Assembly (NCBI GenBank): GCA_964017045.1
Contig: OZ024799.1
Coordinates: forward strand, 33,981,736 to 34,045,735
Direction of reading: 5' to 3'
Length of the DNA stretch: 64,000 nucleotides
Origin: Omphiscola glabra
Taxonomy: Eukaryota > Mollusca > Gastropoda > Lymnaeidae
Below the pieces are notes generated by a model, which saw nothing but the letters and a program-made list of their open reading frames with translations, did not search any database and had not been told where the DNA came from. A program made the position numbers and the translations under genes. This document shows, piece by piece, positions 48,665 to 58,007 of the stretch; the stretch's first letter is position 1; every line of letters starts with the position of its first letter.

Positions 48665-48835
48665 TAAATGAACATAGATTGAAACCCTTGAACACATGAT
48701 GAGACTTGAAAACATGATGAAAACTTAAACACATGATGAATAATTAAACACTTGATGAAGAATTGAACACATGACGAAAACTTGAACACAGTATGAAAAC
48801 TTAAACACATGATGAAAAATTAAACACATGAAATG
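48665..48835. repeat. About 20-bp minisatellite, 8 copies
   Basis: AAACACATGATGAAAACTT with small changes. Confidence 0.88.
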
Positions 48836-48856
48836 AGTCGTAGTTGATAATCAAAT

Positions 48857-48862
48857 TTTATT
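48857..48862 (-). promoter_or_regulatory. Possible poly(A) signal of the cyclase-like gene
   Basis: AATAAA on minus, about 560 bp beyond the stop codon at 49422. It is the first canonical hexamer I found downstream. Assignment is positional only. Confidence 0.3.
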
Positions 48863-48954
48863 ACAGATGATGACATATATTAAATGTTATTATTTACGTT
48901 GTTATTCTTAACTGTCTTGTGTGTTAGTGGCAACAAAGAGGCAGCAGACATGAG

Positions 48955-49215
48955 AATCTGGTACATACAGCTTGTACATACAGCTGGCGTACATTATTAG
49001 GAAACAGCCGGCGCGCATAGCTGGCAAATGTTGCATATATACAAAGCTGGTACACATAGCTTGTACGCATATCTGGTGCACATAACTGGTACACATAGCT
49101 GGTACACACAACTGGTACGCAAAGCTCTTACACATAAATGGTACACACAGCTGGTACGCATAGCTGGTAAACATAGATGCTAAAAATAGCTGGTATGGAT
49201 AACTGGTACACGTAA
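48955..49215. repeat. Degenerate 14-15-bp minisatellite
   Basis: AGCTGGTACACATA and relatives repeat about 17 times with many substitutions. It would lie in the 3' UTR if the distal poly(A) signal is used. Confidence 0.85.
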
Positions 49216-49421
49216 AAGGCACGCGAAATTTATAATAACACTTCATACACCAGAAAGAACATACAAGCAAGGAAGACGAGGTCATACATCCCTGCTACTT
49301 AACATTTGATCTGAAAACAACGAGGCCTTGAATACCTATGATGCAAACATGGAACAAATGAATGGAGTAAATAGATAAATGAACCACACACAATGGCGAT
49401 GTGTATTATTAAAGAATACAA

Positions 49422-49779
49422 TTAAACCATAGCCTTTAACACTGCTAGAAGCACGCAGGCGCATATGGACACACTCCTCATCTCCTCGGCGCCATTACTG
49501 ACGTCATTCAATATGGCGTAGATCCTCGTCTGCACGCCGGTTCCCCCTTGCACTCTCATTGGTGCCGCGTGCAAGCGAAAGCCTCGTGCCGGAAGTTCGT
49601 CCGGTATCATGACGTTCTCCAAGATGATGATGTTTTTGGCCAGCAGCAGACGATGAACCGGGAACGTATTATCCCTCGGTCCGTCCGGGGCAGGGACGTC
49701 AGATCCCAAAATCTTGATGTCCCTTTTTTCAAGAAGCCACCGGGCGACGTCTATGGAGACGATAGGGAAGTGGAATGTC
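49422..49779 (-). CDS. Cyclase-like gene, exon 4 (C-terminal)
   Basis: Acceptor TCTCCCCAACAG precedes it. The first base completes a Thr codon; then TFHFPIVSIDVARWLLEKRD and on to stop TAA (49422-49424). It encodes the GSDVPAPDG, FPVHRLLL and RVQGGTG blocks and the hydrophobic tail (VSICACVLLAVLKAMV). Confidence 0.92.
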
Positions 49780-51108
49780 CTGTTGGGGAGATAAATATAG
49801 AACCTTTTTTTACCATTTGAAGATGTCATATGCAAATTCAAAAGAGAGGACTCGGATATTTTTGTCGGAGTCGAATAGATTACATAGAGTAAAGCCCATA
49901 TGTATGACATGCTAGAGAATCGGTTAACTTAGTTAATTGTACAATTTTGGTCGTAAACGCTGTTCCAGAAGATTTGAAATTAGGGGCAATAGTATCTGTC
50001 ATAGATGTCACAGATGTCATTAGGAAAATTTGAATCACTGATGGGAGACAAATAATATACTTAACATTTATTGTGGATAATATACAGAGTGCTGGGGCTT
50101 GTGACTAATGGCCAATCAGAGTGTTGGGGCTTGTGACTACTGGCCAATCAGAGTGTCGGGGCTTGTGACTACTGGCCAATCAGAGTGTCGGGGCTTGTGA
50201 CTACTGGCCAATCAGGGTGTCGGGGCTTGTGACTACTGGCCAATCAGAGTATCGGGGCTTGTGAGTACTGGCCAATCAGAGTGTCGGGGCTTGTGACTAC
50301 TGGCCAATCAGAGTGTCGGGGCTTGTGACTACTGGCCAATCAGAGTGTTGGGGCTTGTGACTACTGGCCAATCAGAGTGTCGGGGCTTGTGACTACTGGC
50401 CAATCAGAGTGCTGGGGCTTGTGACTACTGGCCAATCAGAGTTTTGGGGCTTGTGACTAATGGCCAATCAGAGTGTTGGGGCTTGTGACTACTGGCCAAT
50501 CAGAGTGTTGGGGCTTGTGACTACTGGCCAATCAGAGTGTCGGGGCTTGTGACTACTGGCCAATCAGAGTGTCGGGGCTTGTGACTACTGGCCAGTCAGT
50601 GTGCTCGATTGAAGAAGAAGTTAGATAATAATGAAGAGTGAACAGAGACCGTTGGATTATGTATCAGGATTTTTAAAAAATATTTTTCTCCAGGAAAAAA
50701 AAAAAAGAATATCCTACTATGGAAGTTTAAAAAGAATTGAAATTTGTGTGAAGGGATGCGAAGTATTTTCATACTTCTGTGAAAAGTATTTATTATTATT
50801 ATTGTGGCTATTTTTAATGTTGATATTAAAATTATTCACTGTTAGAACCGCATCGTCTTAGGTATTATTTATAACCAAATACAGCCCTAGGCTGGGGTAC
50901 CGCGCTATATAAGACAACATATTGTAATAACAGTGGCGTAGCGAGCTTAACTCGCGCCCGGGGCACAATACCTTTTTAGCGCCCCAATACCTTTTTAGCG
51001 CCCCCCCATTCGAAAACCATACAATATTTTAGTAAAGTATACCATTTGGCGCCCCTTTGTGAGTAGCGGCCGGGGCATGATGCCCCCTTGCCCCCCCTCA
51101 CTACGCCA

Positions 51109-51142
<34 letters not shown>

Positions 51143-54100
51143 TAACGGTGAAAGAATTCTGACAACTACAGACTTAACTTAATACAAAATATCTGGACTA
51201 AAAGCAAACATCTCCCACTCTTGGAGCTTTGTTAACAACCATTGGTAAGTAGAGCAGGATTGCTGAACAACAGTGTGTAGTACTGTGAGACAGTGGCGTA
51301 GCAAGGGAGGGCAAGGGGGGCATCATGCCCGGGCGCTACTCACAAGAGGGCGCCAAATGGTATATTTTACATATAATATTGTATGGTTTTTAAATAGGGG
51401 GGGGCGCTAAAAAGGTATTGTGCCCCGGGCGCGAGTTAAGCTCGCTACGCTACTGCTGTGAGAGCTTAATCTTCTGATCGTCACGCCCCATGCATATCTT
51501 GGCTATTTATATCTTTCTACAGGGTTGATGGGGACAAAAGATGTATGCGGTGAAAAGCTTAATTTAAGCGCACCCTCCCCCCCCCCCCACACGCCACCGA
51601 GAAAATATCTACGTATATTTTAAAAGTAAATGTTGATGGTGGAGCCCTCTGATGACGACGCCCTGAGCCTGACAACATTGGATGGAATGTGTGCCGTATG
51701 TGTCTCGTATGTGTGTCGTTTGTGTGTCGTATGTGTGTCATGTGTGTGTCGTAAGTTTTCTTTCAAACACCCATTTTGATATTAAAATAAAAGTAGCTGT
51801 TTGGGTAGAATGAAGTTTTATTCATAGTATAATAGCACTGTGGTCATGATAAGGGGACGTCGGGAAATGAATTGTTTGTCCCCATTCTTCACGTCTCGAC
51901 GCTAGACAAAACGAACAATCAAAGGAAGTCTCAACTCTTAATGACTGTGGTGAGATGGGTCAAGAGTTCCGGTTTAGAGAGTAGTTGAAAATGAGAAGGG
52001 CCAATCGCTGTCAAGATAAACAAAAAGAACAAAGGGGGAGGTGGTGAAGACGGAGACATGGGGGAGGAACTTGATGTGGAGTCAAGTGGTGTTGATGTGG
52101 ATTAGAGGGAGACAAGTCAATAACCTGCAGCCATTTCAAGGACGACAATTTTGTTTGAGTTTTGTTAGCGGTGTAGGCAGAGAGGGGGCGATTAAGTTTA
52201 GGCTCCGGCGCGCGCCAAGTGTCTTCACAACTCTACGTAAACATAGAGATGAAGACTGACAATACACATCTAGACATTGGGGCCACGGTGCACCCTGGCG
52301 TTACATCACTTTTACAGTGATGTCACCTTTACAGTGATGTGAATGATTAACCGGAAGTTGACATCGCAGTAAAAAGTTTGGTTTAGAAGTTAGCTCCCTT
52401 TATTTCTGTTCATGGTGAATAGTTCATCCCACTATTGTAAGCCTTCCCCAACATTCTTTCTCATTTTCACAGGAGAAGGCAGTGTGATCACAGTGTAAAG
52501 ACTGTGTGATGACAGTGTGATGACAGTGTGATGACAGTGTGATGACAGAGGGATGACAGTTTGATGACAGAGTGATGACAGAGTGATGACAGAGTGATGT
52601 CAGATCGACTTTAGAAGGAAGAAGTTAAATGCAATGTTCAGCGAATCAAGACTGTCACAAGAGATGACATACACTTTTTTCTAACATAAAATGATTAGAT
52701 TAAATATTTCTTTAAAAAACTGCCCATATTCTCCCCCCCCCCCCCACCCCACCACCGACCCATCAAAATGCATTAATCCATTAAGTATTCTCAAGAATTG
52801 GGTGGAGGTGTCATAACATAAGCAATTACTATTAATAATTTAACCCCCCCCCCCAACCCCACACCAAATCCCCTGTTTTAGAGCAGCGGTTCTCAACCTG
52901 TGGGTCGCGACCTCTTTGGGGGTCGTACGGCCCTTACAGCGGGGTCGCCTAAGACCATCGGAAAACACATATACTCTATAGTTATGAAGAAAAAACGATA
53001 ATAATTTTGTTGTTAGGGGTCGCCACAACATTAGGAACTGTGTTAAAGGGTCGCGGCATTATGAAGGTTGAGAACCACTGTTTTAGAGTGTGACATGTTT
53101 AACAGAAAAAAGATTTCCATGTGATCTATCGAAACCTGTGATCTTTGGGTCAAGGGGGGAATCAGACAGACATCATCCATACAACATTTGGTATACATGA
53201 GCTTTACAACATTTTGTAAACTCTACACATCATTATTACATCATTTGGTACACTGTACACATCATTTTACAACATTTGGTACACTGTACACATCATTATT
53301 TCAACATTTGGTACAATGTACACATCATCTTTACAACATTTGGTACTCTGTGTACTGACGTGTGGTTGCTGAGGTCGTTTGACCCGAAGAAGGCCGATGG
53401 GTCCGGCCAACGGACAGTCCATCCATTGTTGACCACAACCGCGGCCTTGGGGGGTATCCGGCCATTTGAAATCTCCCACTCTTGGAGCTGTGAATAGAAA
53501 GATAAGTTGGATGTTCAACTAGTAGAGTGTATGTACAACTGGTAGAGTGTATGTAAAACTGGTAGAGTGTATGTACATCTGATACATTGTAAGTACAACT
53601 GATACATTGTATTTACAACTGATACATTGTATGTACTACTGCTATATTGTATGTAAAACTGATACATTGTATGTACGAACGACATAATGCGTTGTCATTT
53701 AAATGTGTTTCGTTAATGAAATTAAAGTGTTCAGCCTAGTAGTCAGCTAAGTGGTCAGCTAAGTGGTCAGCTAAGTGGTCAGCTCACTGTTCAGTCAGTG
53801 GTCAGCTAAGTGGTCAGCTAAGTGGTCAGCCAAGTGGTCAGCCAAGTGTTCAGTCAAATGGTCAGTTAAGTGTTCAACCAAATGGTCAGCCAAGTGGTCA
53901 GCCAAGTGTTCAGCCAAATGGTCAGCCAAGTGTTCAGCCAAATGGTCAGCCAAGTGGTCAGCCAAGTGTTCAGCCAAATGGTCAGCCAAGTGTTCAGCCA
54001 AATGGTCAGCCAAGTGGTCAGCCAAGTGTTCAGCCAAATGGTCAGCCAAGTGGTCAGCCAAGTGTTCAGCCAAATGGTCAGCCAAGTGGTCAGCCAAGTG

Positions 54101-56127
54101 TTCAGCCAAATGGTCAGCCAAGTGTTCAGCCAAGTGGTCAGCTAAGTGTTCAGCTAAGTGGTCAGCCAAGTGGTCAGCCAAGTGTTCAGCCAAATGGTCA
54201 GCCAAGTGGTCAGCCAAGTGTTCAGCCAAATGGTCAGCCAAGTGTTCAGCCAAATGGTCAGCCAAGTGTTCAGCCAAGTGGTCAGCTAAGTGTTCAGCTA
54301 AGTGGTCAGCCAAGTGGTCAGCCAAGTGTTCAGCCAAATGGTCAGCTAAGTGGTCAGCTAAAACACTGAAGCTACCAATCTACATTTCCCAATTGCAGGC
54401 GGCAGACGCGGTGCACATGTTTGTAGCAATGATTAATTATGTAACAGTTAAAACAAGTTACAACCCACAAAATGTCTCCATCCGGAGCCGGATTGAATTA
54501 ACAAGGTCTCTAGGGACGGATTTTGTTATTATTATTATGGGGTTAAGGGTCAAACTTCCTACTTGGCAATTCTGAGATAAAATAACTATTTTATTGACAG
54601 ACCGTATTAAACCAACTTTAAATTTATAATATTATTTTTATGGAGAACTCTGCTAAACCCTGGGAGGGCATTCCCGAGGGTTCTCAAACTCAAACAAACG
54701 GAAGAATTAAACAGGATTCCAACATCTCTTTATGTCGTCATTATAGCGCTGTCCCTTACATCAAGTTTTGGTCCAGAGGACAAAGCTCGAAGGGGCGTCT
54801 TTGATACCCCGATGAGAACCTTTGACTGGCTCCGTGAGTGTTTAGAACCTTTGACTGTCTCCGTGAGTGTTTAGAACCTTAGACTGTCTCCGTGAGTGTT
54901 TAGAACCTTAGACTGGCTCCGTGAGTGTTTGGAACCTTGGACTGTCTCCGTGAGTGTTTAGAACCTTTGACTGTTTCCATGAGTGTTTAGAACCTTTGAC
55001 TGTCTCCGTGAGTGTTTAGAACCTTTGACTGTCTCCGTGAGTGTTTAGAACCTTAGACTGGCTCCGTGAGTGTTTATAACATTTGATTGTCTCCGTGAGT
55101 GTTTAGAACCTTTGACTGTCTCCGTGAGTGTTTAGAAGCTTAGACTGGCTCCGTGAGTGTTTAGAACACTTGACTGTCTCCGTGAGTGTTTAGAACCTTT
55201 GACAGGCTCCGTGAGTGTTCAGAAGTGTTACATTTTTCGGTTGAAAAAAATAAGAGGTCGGAAGCGTATATAATATATATATATATCATGTATACTTACC
55301 TACTGCTAGTAAATTGTCACTTACTTTCTCCACTGTCAGCGCGTAATCACTATTCCTCGCAGACTCTGCTCTCACGTCTATCATAATACCGTCTGCTACA
55401 GTTCTTTCCAGGGGCAGATCCTTAAGATCGAGGCCGTTCGGGAAAAAGTGACGAGGGGCGTCTATGTGGGTGCCGCCATGCTCCCCCGAGGAATAGGCGC
55501 CAACTTCAATCCTTAAACAGGTGGGGACAGAATGATTTTTATTTGTTAGAGACCTTTTAAAAGGGAAGCACATTTTTATAGCAGGTACCTTGATCCGCTC
55601 ATGCAAACATCTATTAAATAAAATAAAACAAAGCACAACTAGTTTTAATGCACGTACACCAGGGGCGTATTTAATAAAATGATGGTGTTCCTAAGTGTCA
55701 CCCAGTGCGATCCACTAAAGGATATCGCCCAGAGAAGACACTAACACTGGGGTAAGGGGGGATTATGATGATAGAAGAATGGTGAGAATCCCCCCCCCCC
55801 CCCGACAAAGACGTAATTTTTACCTGTCCCAGTATTTTTTCTTTGTCTTATTTCGGTTGAATATAAAATACAAAGTCCCGAAGAATATTTTATTTAGACT
55901 TGAATAATTTTTAGTAAGGGGGAATAACTAGAAATAAATTCAATATTACCTTACCAAACATCGTCACCGATGGCCGCCCTTTGCAATACTGTCCTGTTGT
56001 AGTTTGGCTGTCCCGGCCAGTAGACAGTGGCGCCGGACAATGGGTGAGACATGTCAATAATCGACAGCTCACAGTGACAGAGAGATGAGTACCAAATCAG
56101 GAAGAGGGATATCGGAAGTGACGTCAT
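49422..56127 (-). CDS. Secreted cyclase / kynurenine-formamidase-like hydrolase, 4 exons (281 aa)
   Basis: Minus-strand exons 56127-55955, 55511-55325, 53487-53360 and 49779-49422 join in frame into 281 residues. Residues 1-19 are a signal peptide (MTSLPISLFLIWYSSLCHC). The core carries MSHPLSGATVYWPGQP, then H69-G-G-T-H73-I-D75-A-P-R-H79, the metal-binding HxGTHxDxPxH signature of PF04199 cyclases, kynurenine formamidases and isatin hydrolases. VVVNNGWTVRW, GSDVPAPDG, FPVHRLLL and PMRVQGGTG complete the fold. These enzymes hydrolyse amides or lactams with bound metal; the substrate here is unknown. Sequons N44-R-T and N161-H-T agree with secretion. The last 15 residues are hydrophobic after a small-residue/acidic stretch (SNGAEE), so GPI anchoring is possible. 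Splice sites are listed under the exons. Full-length for the family, with no lesion seen. Confidence 0.92.
50085..50605. repeat. 32-bp minisatellite, 16 copies, NF-Y-type CCAAT box in each
   Basis: Unit AGAGTGTCGGGGCTTGTGAC plus TACTGGCCAATC. The junction of successive units makes GGCCAATCAGAG, which matches the NF-Y consensus (RRCCAATCAGMR). It lies in intron 3 of the cyclase-like gene. Confidence 0.96.
50870..50930 (+). mobile_element. LINE family B, 3' UTR end
   Basis: CCCTAGGCTGGGGTACCGCG and CTATATAAGA match 20606-20640. The (AAT)n tail is split by the following MITE. Confidence 0.6.
50931..51111 (+). mobile_element. hAT-like MITE, CAGTGGCGTAG family, copy 2
   Basis: 181 bp from CAGTGGCGTAGCGAG to CTACGCCACTG, nearly identical to copy 1. 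It sits within an (AAT)n tail, so the duplication (TGTAATAA / AATAATAA, 6 of 8) is ambiguous. Confidence 0.88.
51210..51228 (-). other. 19-nt copy of the exon 3 acceptor and start
   Basis: On minus it reads AGCTCCAAGAGTGGGAGAT, identical to 53489-53471, which is the acceptor AG plus the first 17 bases of exon 3. Similarity stops on both sides. Confidence 0.6.
51283..51463 (-). mobile_element. hAT-like MITE, CAGTGGCGTAG family, copy 3 (inverted)
   Basis: Element 51291-51455 has the same sequence as copies 1 and 2 in the opposite orientation. Flanks CTGTGAGA at 51283-51290 and 51456-51463 are identical (8-bp target duplication). Confidence 0.88.
52490..52600. repeat. 11-bp minisatellite, about 10 copies
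   Basis: Unit GTGATGACAGT. Confidence 0.93.
52876..53088 (+). mobile_element. SPIN-like nonautonomous hAT element, copy 4
   Basis: Element 52884-53080 (197 bp) begins CAGCGGTTCTCAACCTGTGG and ends GAAGGTTGAGAACCACTG. Flanks TTTTAGAG at 52876-52883 and 53081-53088 are identical. This is the best preserved copy, with GGTCGCCTAAGACCATCGGA inside. Confidence 0.9.
53175..53350. repeat. Diverged 30-40-bp repeat next to exon 3
   Basis: ACATTTGGTACACTGTACAC and ATCATTATTTCAAC recur four to five times and reach to within 10 bp of the exon 3 donor. Confidence 0.8.
53360..53487 (-). CDS. Cyclase-like gene, exon 3
   Basis: Acceptor TTTCTATTCACAG, then LQEWEISNGRIPPKAAVVVN, NGWTVRWPDPSAFFGSNDLS, NH and two bases of a Thr codon; donor GTCAGT. 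The donor was chosen because only it leaves phase 2 to match exon 4; a GTACAC site six bases later would break the frame. Confidence 0.88.
53505..53690. repeat. 20-bp minisatellite, 9 copies
   Basis: TGTATGTACAACTGATACAT with variants; starts 18 bp upstream of exon 3 in transcript direction, in intron 2. Confidence 0.9.
53735..54360. repeat. 12-bp minisatellite, about 52 copies, mosaic order
   Basis: Unit GTCAGCCAAGTG with types TTCAGCCAAGTG and GTCAGCCAAATG arranged in repeated 24-, 36- and 60-bp combinations. A 120-bp block ending GTCAGCTAAGTGTTCAGCTA is duplicated (about 54040-54160 and 54190-54310). Open frames on both strands result from the period. Confidence 0.95.
54822..55222. repeat. 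28-bp minisatellite, 14 copies
   Basis: Unit GACTGTCTCCGTGAGTGTTT plus AGAACCTT, with GACTGGCTCC in every third copy or so. It lies in intron 2. Confidence 0.95.
55325..55511 (-). CDS. Cyclase-like gene, exon 2 (metal-binding motif)
   Basis: Acceptor CCCACCTGTTTAAG; the first base completes Trp58. Then IEVGAYSSGEHGGTHIDAPR, HFFPNGLDLKDLPLERTVAD and so on to DYALTVEK, with perfect donor GTAAGT. It carries the HxGTHxDxPxH signature. Confidence 0.95.
55955..56127 (-). CDS. Cyclase-like gene, exon 1 (signal peptide)
   Basis: ATG at 56125-56127 (context CCAACAATGA) opens MTSLPISLFLIWYSSLCHCE, LSIIDMSHPLSGATVYWPGQ, PNYNRTVLQRAAIGDDV plus two bases (TG). Donor GTAAGG. The signal peptide at the N-terminus makes this start convincing. 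A non-coding upstream exon cannot be excluded. Confidence 0.9.
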
Positions 56128-56928
56128 TGTTGGCCGACCGTTTCACGATCACTGTGTGAAAGACAGGAAAACGAGATGAAATGTGCACAGAGTTGGAATA
56201 CACGATGGGATGTAGTTTGCACAGAGCTGGAATAAACATTTAGATGTACTTTGCAACTCCGAAAGAACCATATAAAAAAATTGTATAACCATTTAAAATA
56301 GACTTTCATCGGAAGTAGAACATAATTTTCTTAAAATTTCTTACAATTCATTGCGCATACAAAGTAGCACATAAGGGTTGTAAGGCACGCTATGAATCCA
56401 AATGATTCCAATTAAAAATAGAAGAGACTTAAATATATATATTTTTTTCTTTTTTAAAAAATTATCTACACAGATTTTTATAACTTTTTAGGGCACTTAA
56501 ACTTGTCTTCCAAATAAAATCTTTAATTAAAAAAATAAATAAATATATACTGGCTTTACGCGGAAGTGAATGTTTTAATTTTTTTTAAAATGAGAAGTGT
56601 GTGTGTGTGGGGGGGGGGGGGGGGGTCTCTAAGATTCCGAAGAAAAAAAAAATTTCCAAACTATTATTCCCCCACTCCAAAAATAAATAAATAAAATAAT
56701 TCCTTTCTAGCAGATGGCAAGCACATAAAACTACCCACACGGTGGTGTCTGTGTGTGTGTGTGTTCCCTCCTATAATTGTCCTGGGTGTAGTTCCCTCCT
56801 ATAATAGGAGTACCCAAGGAATTGTAGGTAATAATTGATTTTTAAAAAAAAAGAAAAAGAATATATTTAAAAAGGACTTTACATGCTTGCCTACCATGCT
56901 TGCCTGCGATGCTTGCCTACCTAACAGC
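56128..56928. other. Upstream region of the cyclase-like gene
   Basis: AT-rich. Contains a G16 run near 56620, (GT)n at 56748-56763, and the small repeats GTAGTTCCCTCCTATAAT (56783) and ATGCTTGCCTAC (56883-56920). No clear TATA box or CpG-rich promoter seen. Confidence 0.4.
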
Positions 56929-57068
56929 CAGGGGCGTAAGCTATGATTACTGACAACCGGGGTGGGCCGAAAATTTTTCCGACCCCCTTCCATGAAAAAA
57001 ATTAAAAAATAAGGAATAACTGCCGCCAGGGACGGGCCAACGCCTCTGCACCCGTTCCTACGCCACTG
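56929..57068 (+). mobile_element. hAT-like MITE, CAGGGGCGTAAGC family
   Basis: Begins CAGGGGCGTAAGCTATGATT and ends CCTACGCCACTG, with CCGGGGTGGGCCGAAAATTT inside. The flanks do not match. A relative lies inverted at 57890-58007. Confidence 0.6.
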
Positions 57069-57482
57069 ATAAAAATGGTGTCCACGGCGAGATCCTGTGG
57101 TCCAAGCGATTATTAAAATGTGTATACACAAGAAACTACTCATGAGTATTTTAAAATATCAATACATAATGAAACAGTTATTACACTAGTGAATATCTAT
57201 TTTACTATATAGAAATTCTAAAATGTGATCTTCTAAAAAGTGAAGTAATCTATGTAGCGGGTTCGTATTAAAAGAGTTACCCCCATTGCTCATTCTTTTT
57301 TCATGATATTAATATAAGCAATCCCAACAGGGCCTATCGAGATCCCGGGCCATTATTATTATTATTTTAATTTTTTATTATCCTGGGAAAGCCTGTTGTC
57401 TCGGCGACAAGGATAAACGCGTACACATTTTAAAATACAATATTCTTGTTATTTTTTGAATACATTTAATCAAGTCACAGAT

Positions 57483-57562
57483 TGTCACAACCGTATCTAT
57501 AAACATAGGAGCCAGAATGATCAATACATTGATCGTGGGCCCTCAAAGTATAGAAAAAAGAA
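57483..57562 (+). mobile_element. LINE family A, 3' UTR end, copy 3
   Basis: ACATAGGAGCCAGAATGATC, ATTGATCGTGGGCCCT and AAGAAGAAG match the ends at 10280 and 31003. The GAAGAAG tail runs directly into the 39-bp array. Confidence 0.75.
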
Positions 57563-57893
57563 GAAGATTGTCAACCATTGCCTTTATACGCCAGGACTTA
57601 AGTAGAAGATTGTCAACCATTGCCATTATACGCCAGGACTTAAGAAGAAGATTGTCAATCATTGCCTTTATACGCCAGGACTTAAGAAGAAGATTGTCAA
57701 CCATTGCCTTTATACGCCAGGACTTAAGAAGAAGATTGTCAACCATTGCCTTTATACGCCAGGACTTAACAAGAAGATTGTCAACGATTGCCTTTATACG
57801 CCAGGACTTAAGAAGAAATTGTCAACCATTGCCTTTATACTCCAGGACTTAAGAAGAAGATTGTCAACGATTGCCATTATACGGCAGGACTTT
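57555..57893. repeat. 39-bp minisatellite, 9 copies
   Basis: Unit AAGAAGATTGTCAACCATTG plus CCTTTATACGCCAGGACTT. Its AAGAAG start is continuous with the LINE tail to its left. Confidence 0.95.
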
Positions 57894-58007
57894 TTCTTGA
57901 CATGGAGGAACGGAATTTTCGGGAAGCTGCAGAGTTTTATTTTTCTCTGAAAGGGGACGGCAAAATTTTCGCCCCCCCCGGTGTATGTGATCATAGCTAC
58001 ACCACTG
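57894..58007 (-). mobile_element. hAT-like MITE fragment, CAGGGGCGTAAGC family
   Basis: On minus: CAGTGGTGTAGCTATGATCA, then CCGGGG and GCGAAAATTTTGCCGTCCCC, matching 56929-57000. The distal end is cut off at the minisatellite. Confidence 0.6.

Larger units (their letters stand above)
49780..53359 (-). other. Intron 3 of the cyclase-like gene
   Basis: 3,580-bp intron. Going down in coordinate it holds a short ACACATCATT/ACATTTGGTAC repeat, a SPIN-like element, an 11-bp array, two hAT MITEs in opposite orientation, a 19-nt copy of the exon 3 start, a LINE tail and the 32-bp CCAAT array. Confidence 0.85.

Noticed and set aside
47872..48810. 312-codon proline-rich minus frame
   Set aside because: Complement of the G-rich minisatellite; no domain.
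53775..54575. 266-codon frame of KWSAKCSA repeats
   Set aside because: 12-bp array inside an intron of the cyclase-like gene.
55651..55760. Possible CAGGGGCGTA MITE in intron 1
   Set aside because: Only one end resembles the family; no second terminus or duplication found.
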